From NCBI GenBank assembly GCA_024707305.1, contig JANPZZ010000008.1:1-51371 (forward strand): DNA of 51,371 nucleotides, given 5' to 3'. The stretch comes from Chitinophagaceae bacterium. Lineage in GTDB: Bacteria > Bacteroidota > Bacteroidia > Chitinophagales > Chitinophagaceae. Positions 19,468 through 29,212 of the stretch are shown here, one piece after another. The notes under the pieces are model-generated. The model saw only the letters and a program-made list of their open reading frames with translations, did not search any database and had not been told where the DNA came from. Positions within the stretch are counted from its first letter, which is position 1, and every line of letters starts with the position of its first letter. A program made the position numbers and the translations under genes.

Positions 19468-20499
19468 TTATTTTTTCAGGTGGTTCCATCCCTGTGCTGT
19501 AATCGCGTGTTTGCTTCCGCCTTTTGTTATGATATGTTGTCCCGCCTCTGCTTCCGTCATATATCCCACCACGCTGATGTCTTCGCGCAGCACAATTTTA
19601 TCATAATCTTCCTGTGCTATTGTAAACAACAATTCATAATCTTCGCCGCCACTTAATGCGCAGGCTGTGGGGTCGATCTCGAATTTAAAAGCGGCGTTGC
19701 GCATTTCTTCTGCAATCGGCAATTTTTCTTCATACAACACACAACCCAGCTGGCTGTTTTTACAAAGATGTAAAATGTCGGAGCTAAGTCCATCGCTGAT
19801 ATCCATCATGGATGTGGGCGTAATTTCTGCATCCGCCAAAAACTCGATGATTTCTTTGCGGGCCTCAGGTTTTAGCAGTCGGCCGATTACATATGTTTCA
19901 TTTTCCAAATCGGGCTGAACGCCGGGACTTTCCATGAAAATTCTTTTCTCACGTTCCAGGAACAGCAAGCCCACATAAGCCCCACCCAGATCGCCACTCA
20001 CGCAAATAAGGTCGCCTTTTTTGGCGCCATCGCGTTTTACAAATTTATCCGGCGCAACTTCTCCCATGGCAGTAACGGAAATGATAAATCCTTTTTGGGA
20101 AGTTGATGTATCGCCGCCAATTAAATCGACACCATAGTTGCGGCAGGCGGCGTACACGCCTTCATAAAACTCATCCAGCGCTTCCAGGCTAAAGCGATTG
20201 CTGAAAGCAATGCTGAGCACAATCTGCGTGGGTGTGGCATTCATTGCGTAGATATCGCTCAGGTTCACCACAACGGATTTATATCCCAGGTGTTTAAGAG
20301 GTGTATAAGCCAGGTCGAAATGTACACCTTCCACCAGCAGATCGGTAGTGATTACGGTTTGTTTACCAAAATGATCAATCACCGCTGCATCATCCCCCAC
20401 GCCCAACAGCGAAGAGGCATTTTGCAGCTCAATGTTTTTTGTAAGATGGTCAATCAGACCAAACTCACCCAGGTCGCTTATTTCGGTTCTTTGTTCCAT
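19468..20499 (-). CDS. thiL: Thiamine-monophosphate kinase
   Basis: Phosphorylates thiamine phosphate to the active cofactor thiamine diphosphate. 343 residues from the ATG at 20499 (MEQRTEISDLGEFGLIDHL). The frame is open further but EFGLID near the N terminus marks the normal start region. Motifs of this AIRS-fold kinase: GVGDDAAVID, TTDLLVEGVHFD, VVNLSDIYAMNATP, GGDTSTSQKG, TSMMDISDGLSSD, ALSGGEDYELLFT. It follows the inositol-phosphatase gene by 19 bp. No other thi genes or TPP riboswitch are in the window. Confidence 0.95.
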   Translation of the reverse strand: MEQRTEISDLGEFGLIDHLTKNIELQNASSLLGVGDDAAVIDHFGKQTVITTDLLVEGVHFDLAYTPLKHLGYKSVVVNLSDIYAMNATPTQIVLSIAFSNRFSLEALDEFYEGVYAACRNYGVDLIGGDTSTSQKGFIISVTAMGEVAPDKFVKRDGAKKGDLICVSGDLGGAYVGLLFLEREKRIFMESPGVQPDLENETYVIGRLLKPEARKEIIEFLADAEITPTSMMDISDGLSSDILHLCKNSQLGCVLYEEKLPIAEEMRNAAFKFEIDPTACALSGGEDYELLFTIAQEDYDKIVLREDISVVGYMTEAEAGQHIITKGGSKHAITAQGWNHLKK

Positions 20500-20518
20500 A
20501 ATATGAATGTATGCCTGA

Positions 20519-21304
20519 TTAGAGTTCTTTACGTTGGTTGATAATGTCGAGCATTTCATCGTGAATACGCCCATTGGTGGCCAGAATTCGGTGCTGGTAG
20601 GGTGAATAACGATTACCGTCGAAATCCGTAACGCGTCCTCCCGCTTCTTCTACAATTAAAAAACCCGCGGCGCTATCCCAGGTTTCCAGTTTGTGTTCAT
20701 AAAAACCATCAAACCGGCCGCAGGCCACCCAGCAAAGATCGATGGCTGCTGATCCCAAACGGCGAACAGGGACGCCTTTGCGGATAAAACGATCAAAAAC
20801 TTCAAGCGGACCATTCGGCATGTTTATATAAGTGTACGGAAAACCCGTAACCAGGCAGGCGTGAATGGCTTCTTCTTTATGGCTTACAGAAATCGGATTG
20901 CCATTCAGCGTGGCGCCTTTTCCTTTTTCGGCGAGGAAAAATTCATTCATATGTGGGTTATAAACCGCACCCATGATGATTTCACCCTTATATTCTACGG
21001 CAATCGACACACAATTGATGGGAATGCCATGAGCGAAATTGATAGTGCCATCAATCGGGTCAATAATCCATTTATATTCCGATTGCTGGCTGAGCTCACC
21101 CGCTTCTTCGCTTAAAATGAAATGATCAGGATAGTTTTTGCGGATAACAGCCATGATGGCTTTTTCCGATGCATGATCCGCTTCGGTAACGAGGTTGTTG
21201 ACCCCTGCTTTATTGCTGATCTTAAACTGTCCATTAAAATATTTCAGGATTTCTTCAGCCCCGGCGCGGGCCGCTTCCTGTAAAGTAGAAATAAGCATAC
21301 GCAA
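20519..21304 (-). CDS. Inositol monophosphatase family protein
   Basis: 261 residues with the metal-dependent phosphatase motifs: VTEADHASE, Glu67 in LSEEAGE, DPIDGTINFAHG at 82-93, and WDSAAGFLIVEEAGG near 208. It hydrolyses inositol phosphates or related sugar and nucleotide phosphates (SuhB/CysQ superfamily). The substrate cannot be fixed from sequence. Start ATG at 21304 (MRMLISTLQEAARAGAEEIL); a second Met two residues later is possible. First gene of a probable operon with thiL and the S41 peptidase. Confidence 0.9.
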   Translation of the reverse strand: MRMLISTLQEAARAGAEEILKYFNGQFKISNKAGVNNLVTEADHASEKAIMAVIRKNYPDHFILSEEAGELSQQSEYKWIIDPIDGTINFAHGIPINCVSIAVEYKGEIIMGAVYNPHMNEFFLAEKGKGATLNGNPISVSHKEEAIHACLVTGFPYTYINMPNGPLEVFDRFIRKGVPVRRLGSAAIDLCWVACGRFDGFYEHKLETWDSAAGFLIVEEAGGRVTDFDGNRYSPYQHRILATNGRIHDEMLDIINQRKEL

Positions 21305-21403
21305 AGATACGGCAAAGCATTATGCGTAAACGGAAGGCCTTAATCACTAGCATTTTGCATTCCACGTAAAAACGTCTTACTTAGCGGGTATATCATTAAC
21401 CAT

Positions 21404-23369
21404 TTGTTGTTATCCGTCGTCATAGTAAATTTTAATGTAAAGCATTTCCTCGAGCAATGCCTGGCATCGGTGCGTGCCGCTTCGCGGGGTATGGATGTGG
21501 AGGTGATTGTGGTGGATAATGCATCGGACGATAACAGCATCAACTACCTTCAACCGCTATTTCCGGAAGTCATCTTTATCAATAATACCGTGAATGCTGG
21601 TTTTGCGAAAGCCTGTAACCAGGGTTGGAAACGCAGCAGGGGGCGTTTTGTATTATTCTTAAACCCCGATACCATTGTTCCGGAAGATTGTTTCAGCCGC
21701 TGCATCGCTTTTATGGATGCAACGCCGGATGCGGGCGCTTTGGGTGTGAAAATGCTGGATGGCAGCGGTCGTTTTTTAAAAGAATCAAAACGCGCCTTCC
21801 CATCGCCGATGACTTCTTTGTATAAACTTTCGGGGCTGGCGAGGTTGTTTCCCCGCTCTAAAGTTTTCGCCCGCTATCACCTCGGCCATCTCGATGAGAA
21901 TAGCAATCACGCAGTGGAAGTGCTGGCTGGTGCGTTTATGCTGGTGCGGCGGGAGCTGCTGGATGCAACAGGCGCATTCGACGAGCAGTTTTTTATGTAT
22001 GGTGAAGATGTGGACCTGAGTTATCGCCTGCAACAACAACCCTGCGCAGCAACTGGCACTAATTACAGGAATTATTATTTTTCCGAAACACCCATTATAC
22101 ATTTTAAAGGCGAAAGCACGCGTAAGGCAAGCATGAATTATGTGCGCATGTTTTATTCGGCCATGAGCCTTTTTGTAAAAAAAACATTATGGCGCCAGCC
22201 GCGCGGGCACATTCAATTTTTTTATACATCTCGCTATCTGGGCACGCGCTACATTTTCTGCAGTAAGCAGGTTTATCCGTGTGCTGGTCTTCCGTTAATA
22301 GATGCAATTCTCATCCTACTTTCTTTTTGGATGATGAAAGAGGTTTGGGCGGAATATGTGAAGCCCGAAGTGAGGTATGAAAGCAGGTTGTTGTGGATTG
22401 CTTTTCCTGCATTTACCGTGGTGTATTTGATTACGGCCTATTATGCAGGATTGTACGACCGCTGGTACCGGCGGGTTGAATTAATACAAAGTACGCTTGT
22501 GGCGACGCTTGTGGTGCTGGCCACCTATTCATTGCTGCCAGAGCATTATCGTTTTTCAAGAGGCATCATTCTTTTTGGCGCATTGATGGCGTTTCTGCTG
22601 ATCGGTTTATTGCGCCGTGTATTGATTGCCGCGGGTGTGGTTTCAAAATACAAACCGCACGATCAGGCTGCGAGTACCATTGCAGTTGCTACGAAAGAAG
22701 AGTATGCTTCCATCAAAGAACTCATGGCGGTTGCCAATATGCAAGAGAAGCTACTGGGCCGTGTTGCTGTTGACGCCAATACGGAGAATACCATCGGCCG
22801 CTGGCCGGTGCTTACTTCGCTGAAAAGGACGATTCCTTTTTCTGAATTGGTGTTGGTAGCGGGTTATCTTTCTTACAGCGAACTCATCAACAAACTGAAT
22901 CAATTGCCGCGTGGTATTCGTATTAAATGGCATGGCAATGGAACCAGAAGTATTGTTGGCAGCGACTCAAAAAGACAGCAGCGGAGAATCACTCTCGCAC
23001 GAAAATGGCTTCCGACTTTCAAATCCACATTATAGAAGATTGAAGCGACTGGCAGATGTAATTATTGCAATCGTCGGTATTGTATTATGGCCGGTGTGGT
23101 TGTTTTTGATAAAAAAACCAGTTGCATTTCTGCGGAATGCGTTCCAGGTTTTGCTGGCGCAAAAATCGTGGATGGGTTATGCACAGGAGGAACCCCATTT
23201 GCCTGTAACACGCAAAGGCGTTTTGGGGAGTAATGGATTGCCTTCCAACGAAAACAGTAATCTGCCGGCTGAAAGTCTGCATATGCTGGATTACTGGTAT
23301 GCGCGGGATTATTCGGTGCAGGCGGAGTTGCGAACGATAATCTACTCCTGGAGAAAATTAGGGAGTTGA
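21404..23369 (+). CDS. GT2 glycosyltransferase fused to a sugar-transferase-like C-terminal region, one frameshift
   Basis: About 655 residues. Residues 1-290 are a GT2 (COG1216, rhamnosyltransferase-like) domain: [42 protein letters not shown]. Then come about four membrane helices (near 300-410) and a Rossmann-like stretch ([13 protein letters not shown]). After the frameshift in the A5 run 22969-22973 the protein continues with [21 protein letters not shown], then [15 protein letters not shown] and YARDYSV...IIYSWRKLG. This resembles both ends of a polyprenyl-phosphate sugar-1-phosphate transferase (WcaJ type) with its catalytic middle missing. Start is TTG at 21404. No ATG was found in frame nearby. 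Likely makes surface polysaccharide. Confidence 0.8.
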
Positions 23370-23451
23370 GAAATCCCGTTGTGATGATTTTACATTTTTC
23401 AGGCTCGTGTAAACTTCACCTATATTCGCAACTCAACGCAGGAGAAAAACG

Positions 23452-23459
23452 TAACTTTA
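23452..23459 (+). promoter_or_regulatory. Possible -7 element (TAACTTTA) for the GH3-like gene
   Basis: Same variant as before the S46 and saccharopine-dehydrogenase-like genes, 20 bp ahead of the ATG at 23480. Confidence 0.3.
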
Positions 23460-23479
23460 AGTGATTTCGAAAAGAATAT

Positions 23480-25012
23480 ATGGCGCGAATTATTGACATT
23501 AAACTACCTAAGGCGATTGCTTCAGCGCTGCGCATCCCACCCAATGATGCACGGCGTCAACAAATTAAGGTGTTGAAGAAGCTGTTGAAAAAGGCCCGGT
23601 TCACTGAATTCGGACAGCGCTATCATTTTGATAAAGCATTATTGCAAAAAAATCCGGTACCGGGATTTCAGCAACAGGTACCCATTCACGATTACAACAA
23701 GATTTACGAAGAATGGTGGAAGAAAACCCTGGATGGTACACCCGATGTAACCTGGCCGGGAAAGATTAAATATTATGCATTAAGTTCGGGTACTTCAGAA
23801 GCTGCGAGCAAATACATTCCCGTAACCAGCGATCTTTTGCGTAGCAACCAGGTGAATTATATCCGCCAGCTCATCAGTGTATTTGGTTATGAAGAAGCCA
23901 ACAAGAAATCGCTTACCCGCGGTTTTCTGATGTTGGGCGGTGCCACCGATTTGCAAAAAAGGAAGCGCCGGCTGGTATGCTGGTGACCTGAGTGGTATTC
24001 TTGCGAAAAAAGACCGTTCTGGTTTCAGACATTTTATAAACCCGGTGGAAGAATAGCAGCGATTAAAGACTGGAACCAGAAGTTGAATGAGATTGTGGAG
24101 CATGCCCGCGACTGGGATATTGGTTATATCGTGGGTGTGCCTGCGTGGTGCCAGATGTGTATGGAGATGATCATTGAACATTACAAGGTTAAAAACATTC
24201 ATGAGATATGGCCCAACTTCGGTGTGTTTGTACACGGAGGAGTTGCTTTTGAGCCTTATAAAAAAGGATTTGAAAAACTGCTGGGGCGTCCCATCATTTA
24301 TATTGAGAACTATTTATCAAGTGAAGGTTTTATTGGTTTTAAAACACGGGAGCATGCAAAGGGTATGCAACTGGTGTTGAACAATAATATCTTTTTTTGA
24401 ATTTGTTCCCTTCGATGAAAAAAACTTTGATGCAGATGGCCGTCTCGTTGAGAAGCCGGATGTACGAATGATACATGAAGTGGAACCAGGAAAAGAATAT
24501 GCACTGCTGATGAGCACCAATGCCGGCGCCTGGCGCTATTTGATTGGTGATACCATCAAGTTTGTGGATATGGAAAAACATGAAGTGGTTATTACAGGCC
24601 GCACCAAACATTTCTTAAGCCTGGTAGGCGAACACCTGAGTGTGGAGAATATGAACCGCGCCATTCAACTGGCAAGTGAAGAGCTCAACATAAGTATACC
24701 AGAGTACACGGTTGTAGGTTATCCTTATGAAGGATTTTTTGCGCATAAATGGTATGTGGCAACGGATGACGAGGTGGATGCAGATGTGTTGCGTAAAAAT
24801 ATTGATCAGCAACTGCGTGCGTTGAACGATGATTATGCAACAGAAAGAGACAGTGCATTAAAAGAAGTGTTCCTGGAAGTTTTGCCTGAAAGCCGCTTTA
24901 TGAAGTTTATGGAACTAAAAGGAAAACTGGGCAGCCAGCATAAATTCCCCGGGTGATGAAAGGGAAAATGCTGGATGACTGGAATAAATATTTGGAAACG
25001 GGATCGCTGTAA
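23480..25012 (+). CDS. GH3-like (auxin-responsive promoter family) acyl-adenylating protein, four frameshifts
   Basis: About 510 residues related to plant GH3 acid-amido synthetases and acyl-adenylating enzymes; the bacterial role is unknown. Seen in order: VPIHDYNKIYEEWW, YALSSGTSEAASKYIPVT (nucleotide-binding loop), then VGVPAWCQM, YLSSEGFIGF, LMSTNAGAWRYLIGDTIKF and ITGRTKHFLSLVGEHLS, ending in a C-terminal domain with the Lys-rich MKFMELKGKLGSQHKFP. The frame breaks at A6 23955-23960, A6 24007-24012, T7 24392-24398 and C4 near 24948-24951. The true C terminus is MLDDWNKYLETGSL, stopping at 25012. The following LysE gene begins 31 bp later. Confidence 0.87.
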
Positions 25013-25042
25013 AAGGAGTTCCCGCAAGTTCACCATTACATT

Positions 25043-25672
25043 ATGCTGGAAGCTTTACTCAAGGGGTTAACACTGGGATTGTTGCTGAGTATTGCCGTGG
25101 GGCCGGTAATATTTTCCATCATCAAACAAAGCATCAACAATGGGCCCAGGGGCGGATTCGCCTTTGTGGCCGGCGTGTCTGCAAGCGATATAGCACTGGT
25201 ACTGATCAGTAATGTATTTACAGAACTGTTTCGCAGCATCAGCTCTATGCGACTTGAGATTGGTGTTGCCGGTAGCATCTTCCTGATTGTAATGGGAATC
25301 TATTTTCTTTTCTTTAAAAAAATACCGGTGAATGAGCAGGGTCAGCACCTGATGGTGCAGATTAAGGGAATGGAATATGCGCGCATTGCACTTTCCGGAT
25401 TTCTGATGAATATCCTCAACCCTGCAATCTTTCTTTTTGGATTACCACGTCCACCACATTTATTGCTTACCCGGTAAGTTATCGTATCGTCATCTTCTCC
25501 ACCTGTCTGGTGGTGGTACTTGCTGCCGATGTGGCCAAAGTGTTGCTGGCCGGCAAAATCCGCAACCGCCTTACACCGCATAACATCCAAATTCTGAATC
25601 GGGTAAACGGCATTATCCTCATTGGCTTTGGTATCGCCCCTCATCTGGGGGTTGAAAGCATACCTGGGATAA
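25043..25672 (+). CDS. LysE/RhtB-type amino-acid exporter, two frameshifts
   Basis: About 210 residues and six membrane helices, the normal size for this exporter family. Family marks: GLLLSIAVGPVIFSIIKQS with the conserved G-P, GPRGGFAFVAGVSASD, and FLMNILNPAIFLFW. The frame breaks at T5 25434-25438, after which the sequence continues ITTSTTFIAYPVSYRIVIF. It breaks again at C4 25637-25640, where one C less gives GIALIWGLKAYLG and a stop at 25672. Likely exports an amino acid or a related metabolite; the substrate is unknown. Confidence 0.85.
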
Positions 25673-25783
25673 ATTCCTTAGGCTCATATAACGATTAGCT
25701 TTTTATTAAGAAATAATATGAAAGGGAAAGCTAACCTTTGACGGCCACCGCCAATTGTAAAAGCCTTCTGCAAACTCACAAAC

Positions 25784-26293
25784 ATGAGAGCCTTTTTTAT
25801 TGCCGCACTACTGCTGTTTGTCGCTCCCTCACAGGCTCAACATGCGTTTCTTTTTGTGAAGAAAGGAATCAAGAAAAAACGCACCTATATGGAAGGCGAC
25901 CAGATATTGTTACGTTTATCTGGCGATACAATCGTTGGCGGTTTGATCACACATTTACGCGACGATACCATTTTTTTATTAGGCAAACCCATACCCGTTG
26001 CGCGCGTAAAATCTGTGATTATCCGGAAGAAGAAAGACAAAACATTTTACATACCACCCAATCAACTGCTGCTGATTACTGGAGGTGTGGCATTAACAAC
26101 TGCAGGACTCACGCTGAGCAACCAGGCAAGTTTTGAAAAGGCAATCACTGCCGGAGCAGTGATTGGATATGCACCGCTACTGGTACAATACATTGCCAGT
26201 AAAATCAGGCTAAGCCGTAAGGAATATAAAATGGGAAAAAAATACAGGCTTCATCTGATCGATTTTCATTTACCGCGACGACGCGCGTTTTAA
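25784..26293 (+). CDS. Hypothetical secreted protein
   Basis: 169 residues in one frame. Signal peptide of about 18 residues (MRAFFIAALLLFVAPSQAQ). The middle, residues 35-75, alternates hydrophobic and polar residues (GDQILLRLSGDTIVGGLITHLRDDTIFL) like a small beta barrel. One or two hydrophobic stretches follow near 92-130. The C terminus is strongly basic (KMGKKYRLHLIDFHLPRRR). I do not recognise a family. Similar 'sequence that says how a value is stored' beta proteins are common in Bacteroidota without known function. Stands between the LysE and mtgA genes, same strand. Confidence 0.7.
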   Translation: MRAFFIAALLLFVAPSQAQHAFLFVKKGIKKKRTYMEGDQILLRLSGDTIVGGLITHLRDDTIFLLGKPIPVARVKSVIIRKKKDKTFYIPPNQLLLITGGVALTTAGLTLSNQASFEKAITAGAVIGYAPLLVQYIASKIRLSRKEYKMGKKYRLHLIDFHLPRRRAF

Positions 26294-26378
26294 GAAGATA
26301 TAATCAACCGGTAACGATTTCCCCGATCGATACTTACTTTTTTATCCACTGAAAGAGTTTATATATTGCAGCCTTATC

Positions 26379-27078
26379 ATGAAGGAGCGCCTGCGTAAAA
26401 TATGGAAGTGGACGAAGCGAATATTCCTGATTCTTTTCATTGCACAATTTGTTTATATCGTGTTGTTGAAATGGATCAACCCTCCTATCACCATCACGCA
26501 ACTGGTGAGTTGGGTTACGGGTCATGGGTTAAAGCGCGATTATGTGGACGCATCAGAAATGTCGCCCAATGCGCGGTTGGCAGTAATTGCATCGGAAGAC
26601 CAGCTTTTTGCAGATCATAATGGTTTCGACTGGAAGAGTATCCAGAAAGCGATGGACTACAACGAGAAAAAGCCAGGTCGTATGCGTGGAGGCAGCACCA
26701 TTAGTCAGCAGGTTGCCAAGAATGTTTTTCTATGGCAGGGCCGCAGTTTTATCCGCAAAGGCCTGGAAGCTTATTTCACATTCATGATTGAATTGATCTG
26801 GGGAAAAAGAGCGCATTCTGGAAATGTACCTGAATGTAATTGAAATGGGTGATGGAATTTTTGGACTGGAGCGCGCGGCAAATATTTATTTTAATAAAAA
26901 AGCAAAAGACTTAACGCAAAACGAAGCTGCGCTGATCGCAGCCTGTTTGCCCAATCCGAAGCGATATAAAGTTAAACCTCCATCGCGCTACATGACGAAT
27001 CGCGCGCAGAAGATCATGCAACAAATGCGCTTTCTCGCACCGGACGAAGAGATAAAGAAATTGGTAAACAGGAAATAA
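26379..27078 (+). CDS. mtgA: Monofunctional biosynthetic peptidoglycan transglycosylase, one frameshift
   Basis: Polymerises lipid II into glycan strands. One membrane helix at about residues 13-32 anchors a GT51 domain: catalytic Glu73 in [31 protein letters not shown] near 104, then [24 protein letters not shown] and [12 protein letters not shown]. The frame breaks at the A5 run 26804-26808; one A fewer joins ELIWGK to ERILEMYLN. Total about 232 residues, normal for MtgA, with no transpeptidase domain. The convergent NadR-type kinase gene ends 3 bp away. Confidence 0.93.
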
Positions 27079-27081
27079 CTG

Positions 27082-27675
27082 TTAGCGCAGCAACGCATAT
27101 TCCACTGCATTTTTTGCCTGTGCAAACCGATGCTCCGGCTCTCCCTTGATTTCCACCCATGGCACCGATTGATTAACCATGAGATCTTTATAAATATGAA
27201 AGAGTTTGCGGCGTGTTTCCAGATCCGGATATTCGCGCAGCTCATCTTTTACCCAGGGAAGATCGGTATTACAAAGCAGGTAAAGATCGTATTGCCTTTC
27301 CACGATTTGTTGTAAGATATACGAATGACATTTACCAAAAACAAATTCGCACCACACTTTCATTACATACATGTCGGTATCAATAAAGAGTGGTAAATGT
27401 CCACCCGCCTCTAACAGTTCCTGCGATTGTGTTTCGAGCGCTGTGGTTTGTTCATCTTCCAGTGCCATTTGTCCTTTTGCTACGGTAAGCAGATCATCGT
27501 ATTCGTAGTTGGTGCCATTGGTCAGCAGAAACTCGCGTGCAAACTCGGGCACCCAGCGCGTATCGAAATGTGCGGCCAGTTGTGCGGCCAGTGTGCTTTT
27601 ACCTGTGCTTTCAGGACCAATTATTACAATCTTTTTTATCACCCGCGAAAGATAGCAATTTTGTTTAAGCGACAT
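27082..27675 (-). CDS. NadR-type ribosylnicotinamide kinase (AAA P-loop ATPase)
   Basis: 197 residues matching the kinase half of NadR without the adenylyltransferase half. P-loop GPESTGKST at 20-28, VPEFAREFL near 42, FIDTDMYVMKVW (Walker B region), and DLYLLCNTDLPWVKDELREYP. It should phosphorylate nicotinamide riboside to NMN. Its start overlaps the end of pnuC by 11 bp, so uptake and trapping of the same substrate are translationally coupled. A shorter start (GTG before IKKIVIIG) is possible and would remove the overlap. Confidence 0.87.
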   Translation of the reverse strand: MSLKQNCYLSRVIKKIVIIGPESTGKSTLAAQLAAHFDTRWVPEFAREFLLTNGTNYEYDDLLTVAKGQMALEDEQTTALETQSQELLEAGGHLPLFIDTDMYVMKVWCEFVFGKCHSYILQQIVERQYDLYLLCNTDLPWVKDELREYPDLETRRKLFHIYKDLMVNQSVPWVEIKGEPEHRFAQAKNAVEYALLR

Positions 27676-28243
27676 GTGCTTTCTTCTTCCAGGTAGCTAA
27701 GCCCCAGAAGGCAAAGACCAGCAGGATAAGGTAATAACCTGCGGTAAGTTCCAGACCTTTTACATAATAAAGTGGAATGCTCGCGGTATTGGTAGCGATC
27801 CACCAGTACCAGCTCTCTACTTTTTTGCGTGTCATTAGCCACATACCGGTAAATGCAGTGGCGGTGGCAAATGCATCAGCCGCGGGGATCGCTCCCTCCC
27901 AAAAGAGGTTTTTTAAACTGATGATGGCGACAAAAACAACAACGTAGATAACTGCGAAAAAGAGGATTTGCGTGATCCACATTTTTTTATCGGAGAAAGT
28001 AATGTGTAACACTTTTTCTTGTCGATCATTTTTCAACGCCCACATATACCAACCATAAAGGCTCATGACGGTATAATAAAAATTAACTGCTGATTCGCCG
28101 GGTAAATGATATTTAAAACTCAGGTAAGTATAAAAAGCGGTATTGATCAGCCCCACGGGATAGGTAAGCACACTTTCGCGCCGCGAGAGCCAAACGCTTG
28201 CGAGACCGGAAACAATAGCAGTGACTTCTAAAAAACTATCCAT
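27665..28243 (-). CDS. pnuC: PnuC-type nicotinamide riboside transporter
   Basis: 192 residues with about seven membrane helices. Family features are the N-terminal GLASVWLSRRESVLTYPVGLINTAFY, FYYTVMSLYGWYMW, and the substrate-site helix SWYWWIATNTASIPLYYVKGL with its conserved Trp and Asn. PnuC lets nicotinamide riboside cross the inner membrane down its gradient; the overlapping kinase gene then traps it. Some Bacteroidota PnuC relatives (PnuT) carry thiamine, but the NadR-type kinase partner here argues for nicotinamide riboside. Upstream is an inverted repeat array, not a recognisable riboswitch. Confidence 0.92.
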   Translation of the reverse strand: MDSFLEVTAIVSGLASVWLSRRESVLTYPVGLINTAFYTYLSFKYHLPGESAVNFYYTVMSLYGWYMWALKNDRQEKVLHITFSDKKMWITQILFFAVIYVVVFVAIISLKNLFWEGAIPAADAFATATAFTGMWLMTRKKVESWYWWIATNTASIPLYYVKGLELTAGYYLILLVFAFWGLATWKKKAHVA

Positions 28244-28251
28244 GGAGAAGA

Positions 28252-28434
28252 AATGTGAAAATGTGACAATGTGAAAATATGGAAATGTGGAAATATGTAA
28301 ATGTGGAAATATGGTAAGGTGGAAATGTGAAAATATGTAAATGAGTAAATGTGGAAATCAAAACAGGTATGTTTCAATAAAGGAGTTCTAATATTTCCTC
28401 ATTTTCCCATTTACATATTTTCACATTGTCACAC
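28252..28434. repeat. Inverted array of 8-nt units (AATGTGRA type)
   Basis: About ten degenerate copies of AATGTGGA/AATGTGAA run from 28252 to 28360, then a 30-bp spacer, then reverse-oriented units at 28390-28434. A 19-bp piece (28263-28281, GTGACAATGTGAAAATATG) is perfectly complementary to 28414-28432, so a long hairpin can form. The right arm supplies the stop codon of the M23 gene. Confidence 0.8.
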
Positions 28435-29032
28435 TGGTTTCCTGTATCGCCGCAGCCCACGCAGGTAAATATCTCCTTTTTTCGTTTTGAACCTTGTTGG
28501 AATCTGTTGCCAACCACCCGGGCCGGATTTCCAGACCATGAAATGCAGGTGCGGGAATGCTGCATAACCTGTTTTACCGCTAAGACCGATGACCTGATCC
28601 TGGGCTACAGTGTCGCCAACGGCAACGAGGGCTCCCCTCTTTTTGCAGGTGCCAGTAGCCCGCACGCGATCCGTCTTCATGTTCTATAACGATGTTATTT
28701 CCGAATTCGCGGTATTTGCGGTTGAGGCCGCCGCGGTCCCCATCTTCTTTTACACGCACAACAACGCCGCCCCGCGCTGCAGTGATTTTAGTTCCGCATT
28801 TCATTTTAAAATCGAGTGCGGCACGCTCACGATGCGAAAAACTACTGAAATACCCCTGCACCATCCGGTATCGTTTGCCCGATTCGTAGGGAAGCGAATA
28901 CACATAACTGGTATCATCCACCAAACGACCTTTGCGCAGCAATCGGGTTTGCTCACGCAACGGATTGCTACTGGTATAACAACCGGAAACCGCAGAAAGA
29001 AGAATTAATATGAAGGGGAGATAATTGTTCAT
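28429..29032 (-). CDS. M23 family metallopeptidase lipoprotein, one frameshift
   Basis: About 200 residues. Lipoprotein signal with Cys18 (LLSAVSGC). LytM-type zinc peptidase domain: HRERAALDF (first His and Asp), then GNNIVIEHEDGSRAGYWHL, and HLHF near the end, so all ligands are present. Likely cuts peptidoglycan cross-bridges or acts as a cell-wall hydrolase. The frame breaks near 28633-28645 (G4/A5 runs); a shift joins YWHLQK to GALVAVGDTVAQDQ. The stop TGA lies in the TGTGACA unit of the neighbouring repeat array, so the last few residues may be repeat-derived. Confidence 0.9.
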
Positions 29033-29040
29033 TTAACTTT

Positions 29041-29207
29041 TAGAAAAATGTGATAAATTGAAAATATGACAATATGTAAATGTGGAAATGTGAAAATCAA
29101 ATTGCAATTTTCAGAATTGTAAAATGATTTCATTTGCACGATTTTTTTGATTACTTCCACATTTCCACATTTTCACATTTCCACATTTCCACATTGTCAC
29201 ATTCTGT
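29041..29207. repeat. Second inverted array of 8-nt units
   Basis: Left arm at about 29048-29097 (AATATGAC, AATGTGGA, AATGTGAA units). Right arm at about 29153-29207 in reverse orientation (TTTCCACA/TTTTCACA, closing TTGTCACA). The spacer of about 55 bp is A/T-rich. Same family as 28252-28434; together they flank the M23 gene. Confidence 0.75.
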
Positions 29208-29212
29208 TCAAA

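Noticed and set aside
28244..28428. Riboswitch or THI/NAD element upstream of pnuC
   Set aside because: The gap is filled by the 8-nt inverted array. No TPP or NAD+ riboswitch core could be recognised.
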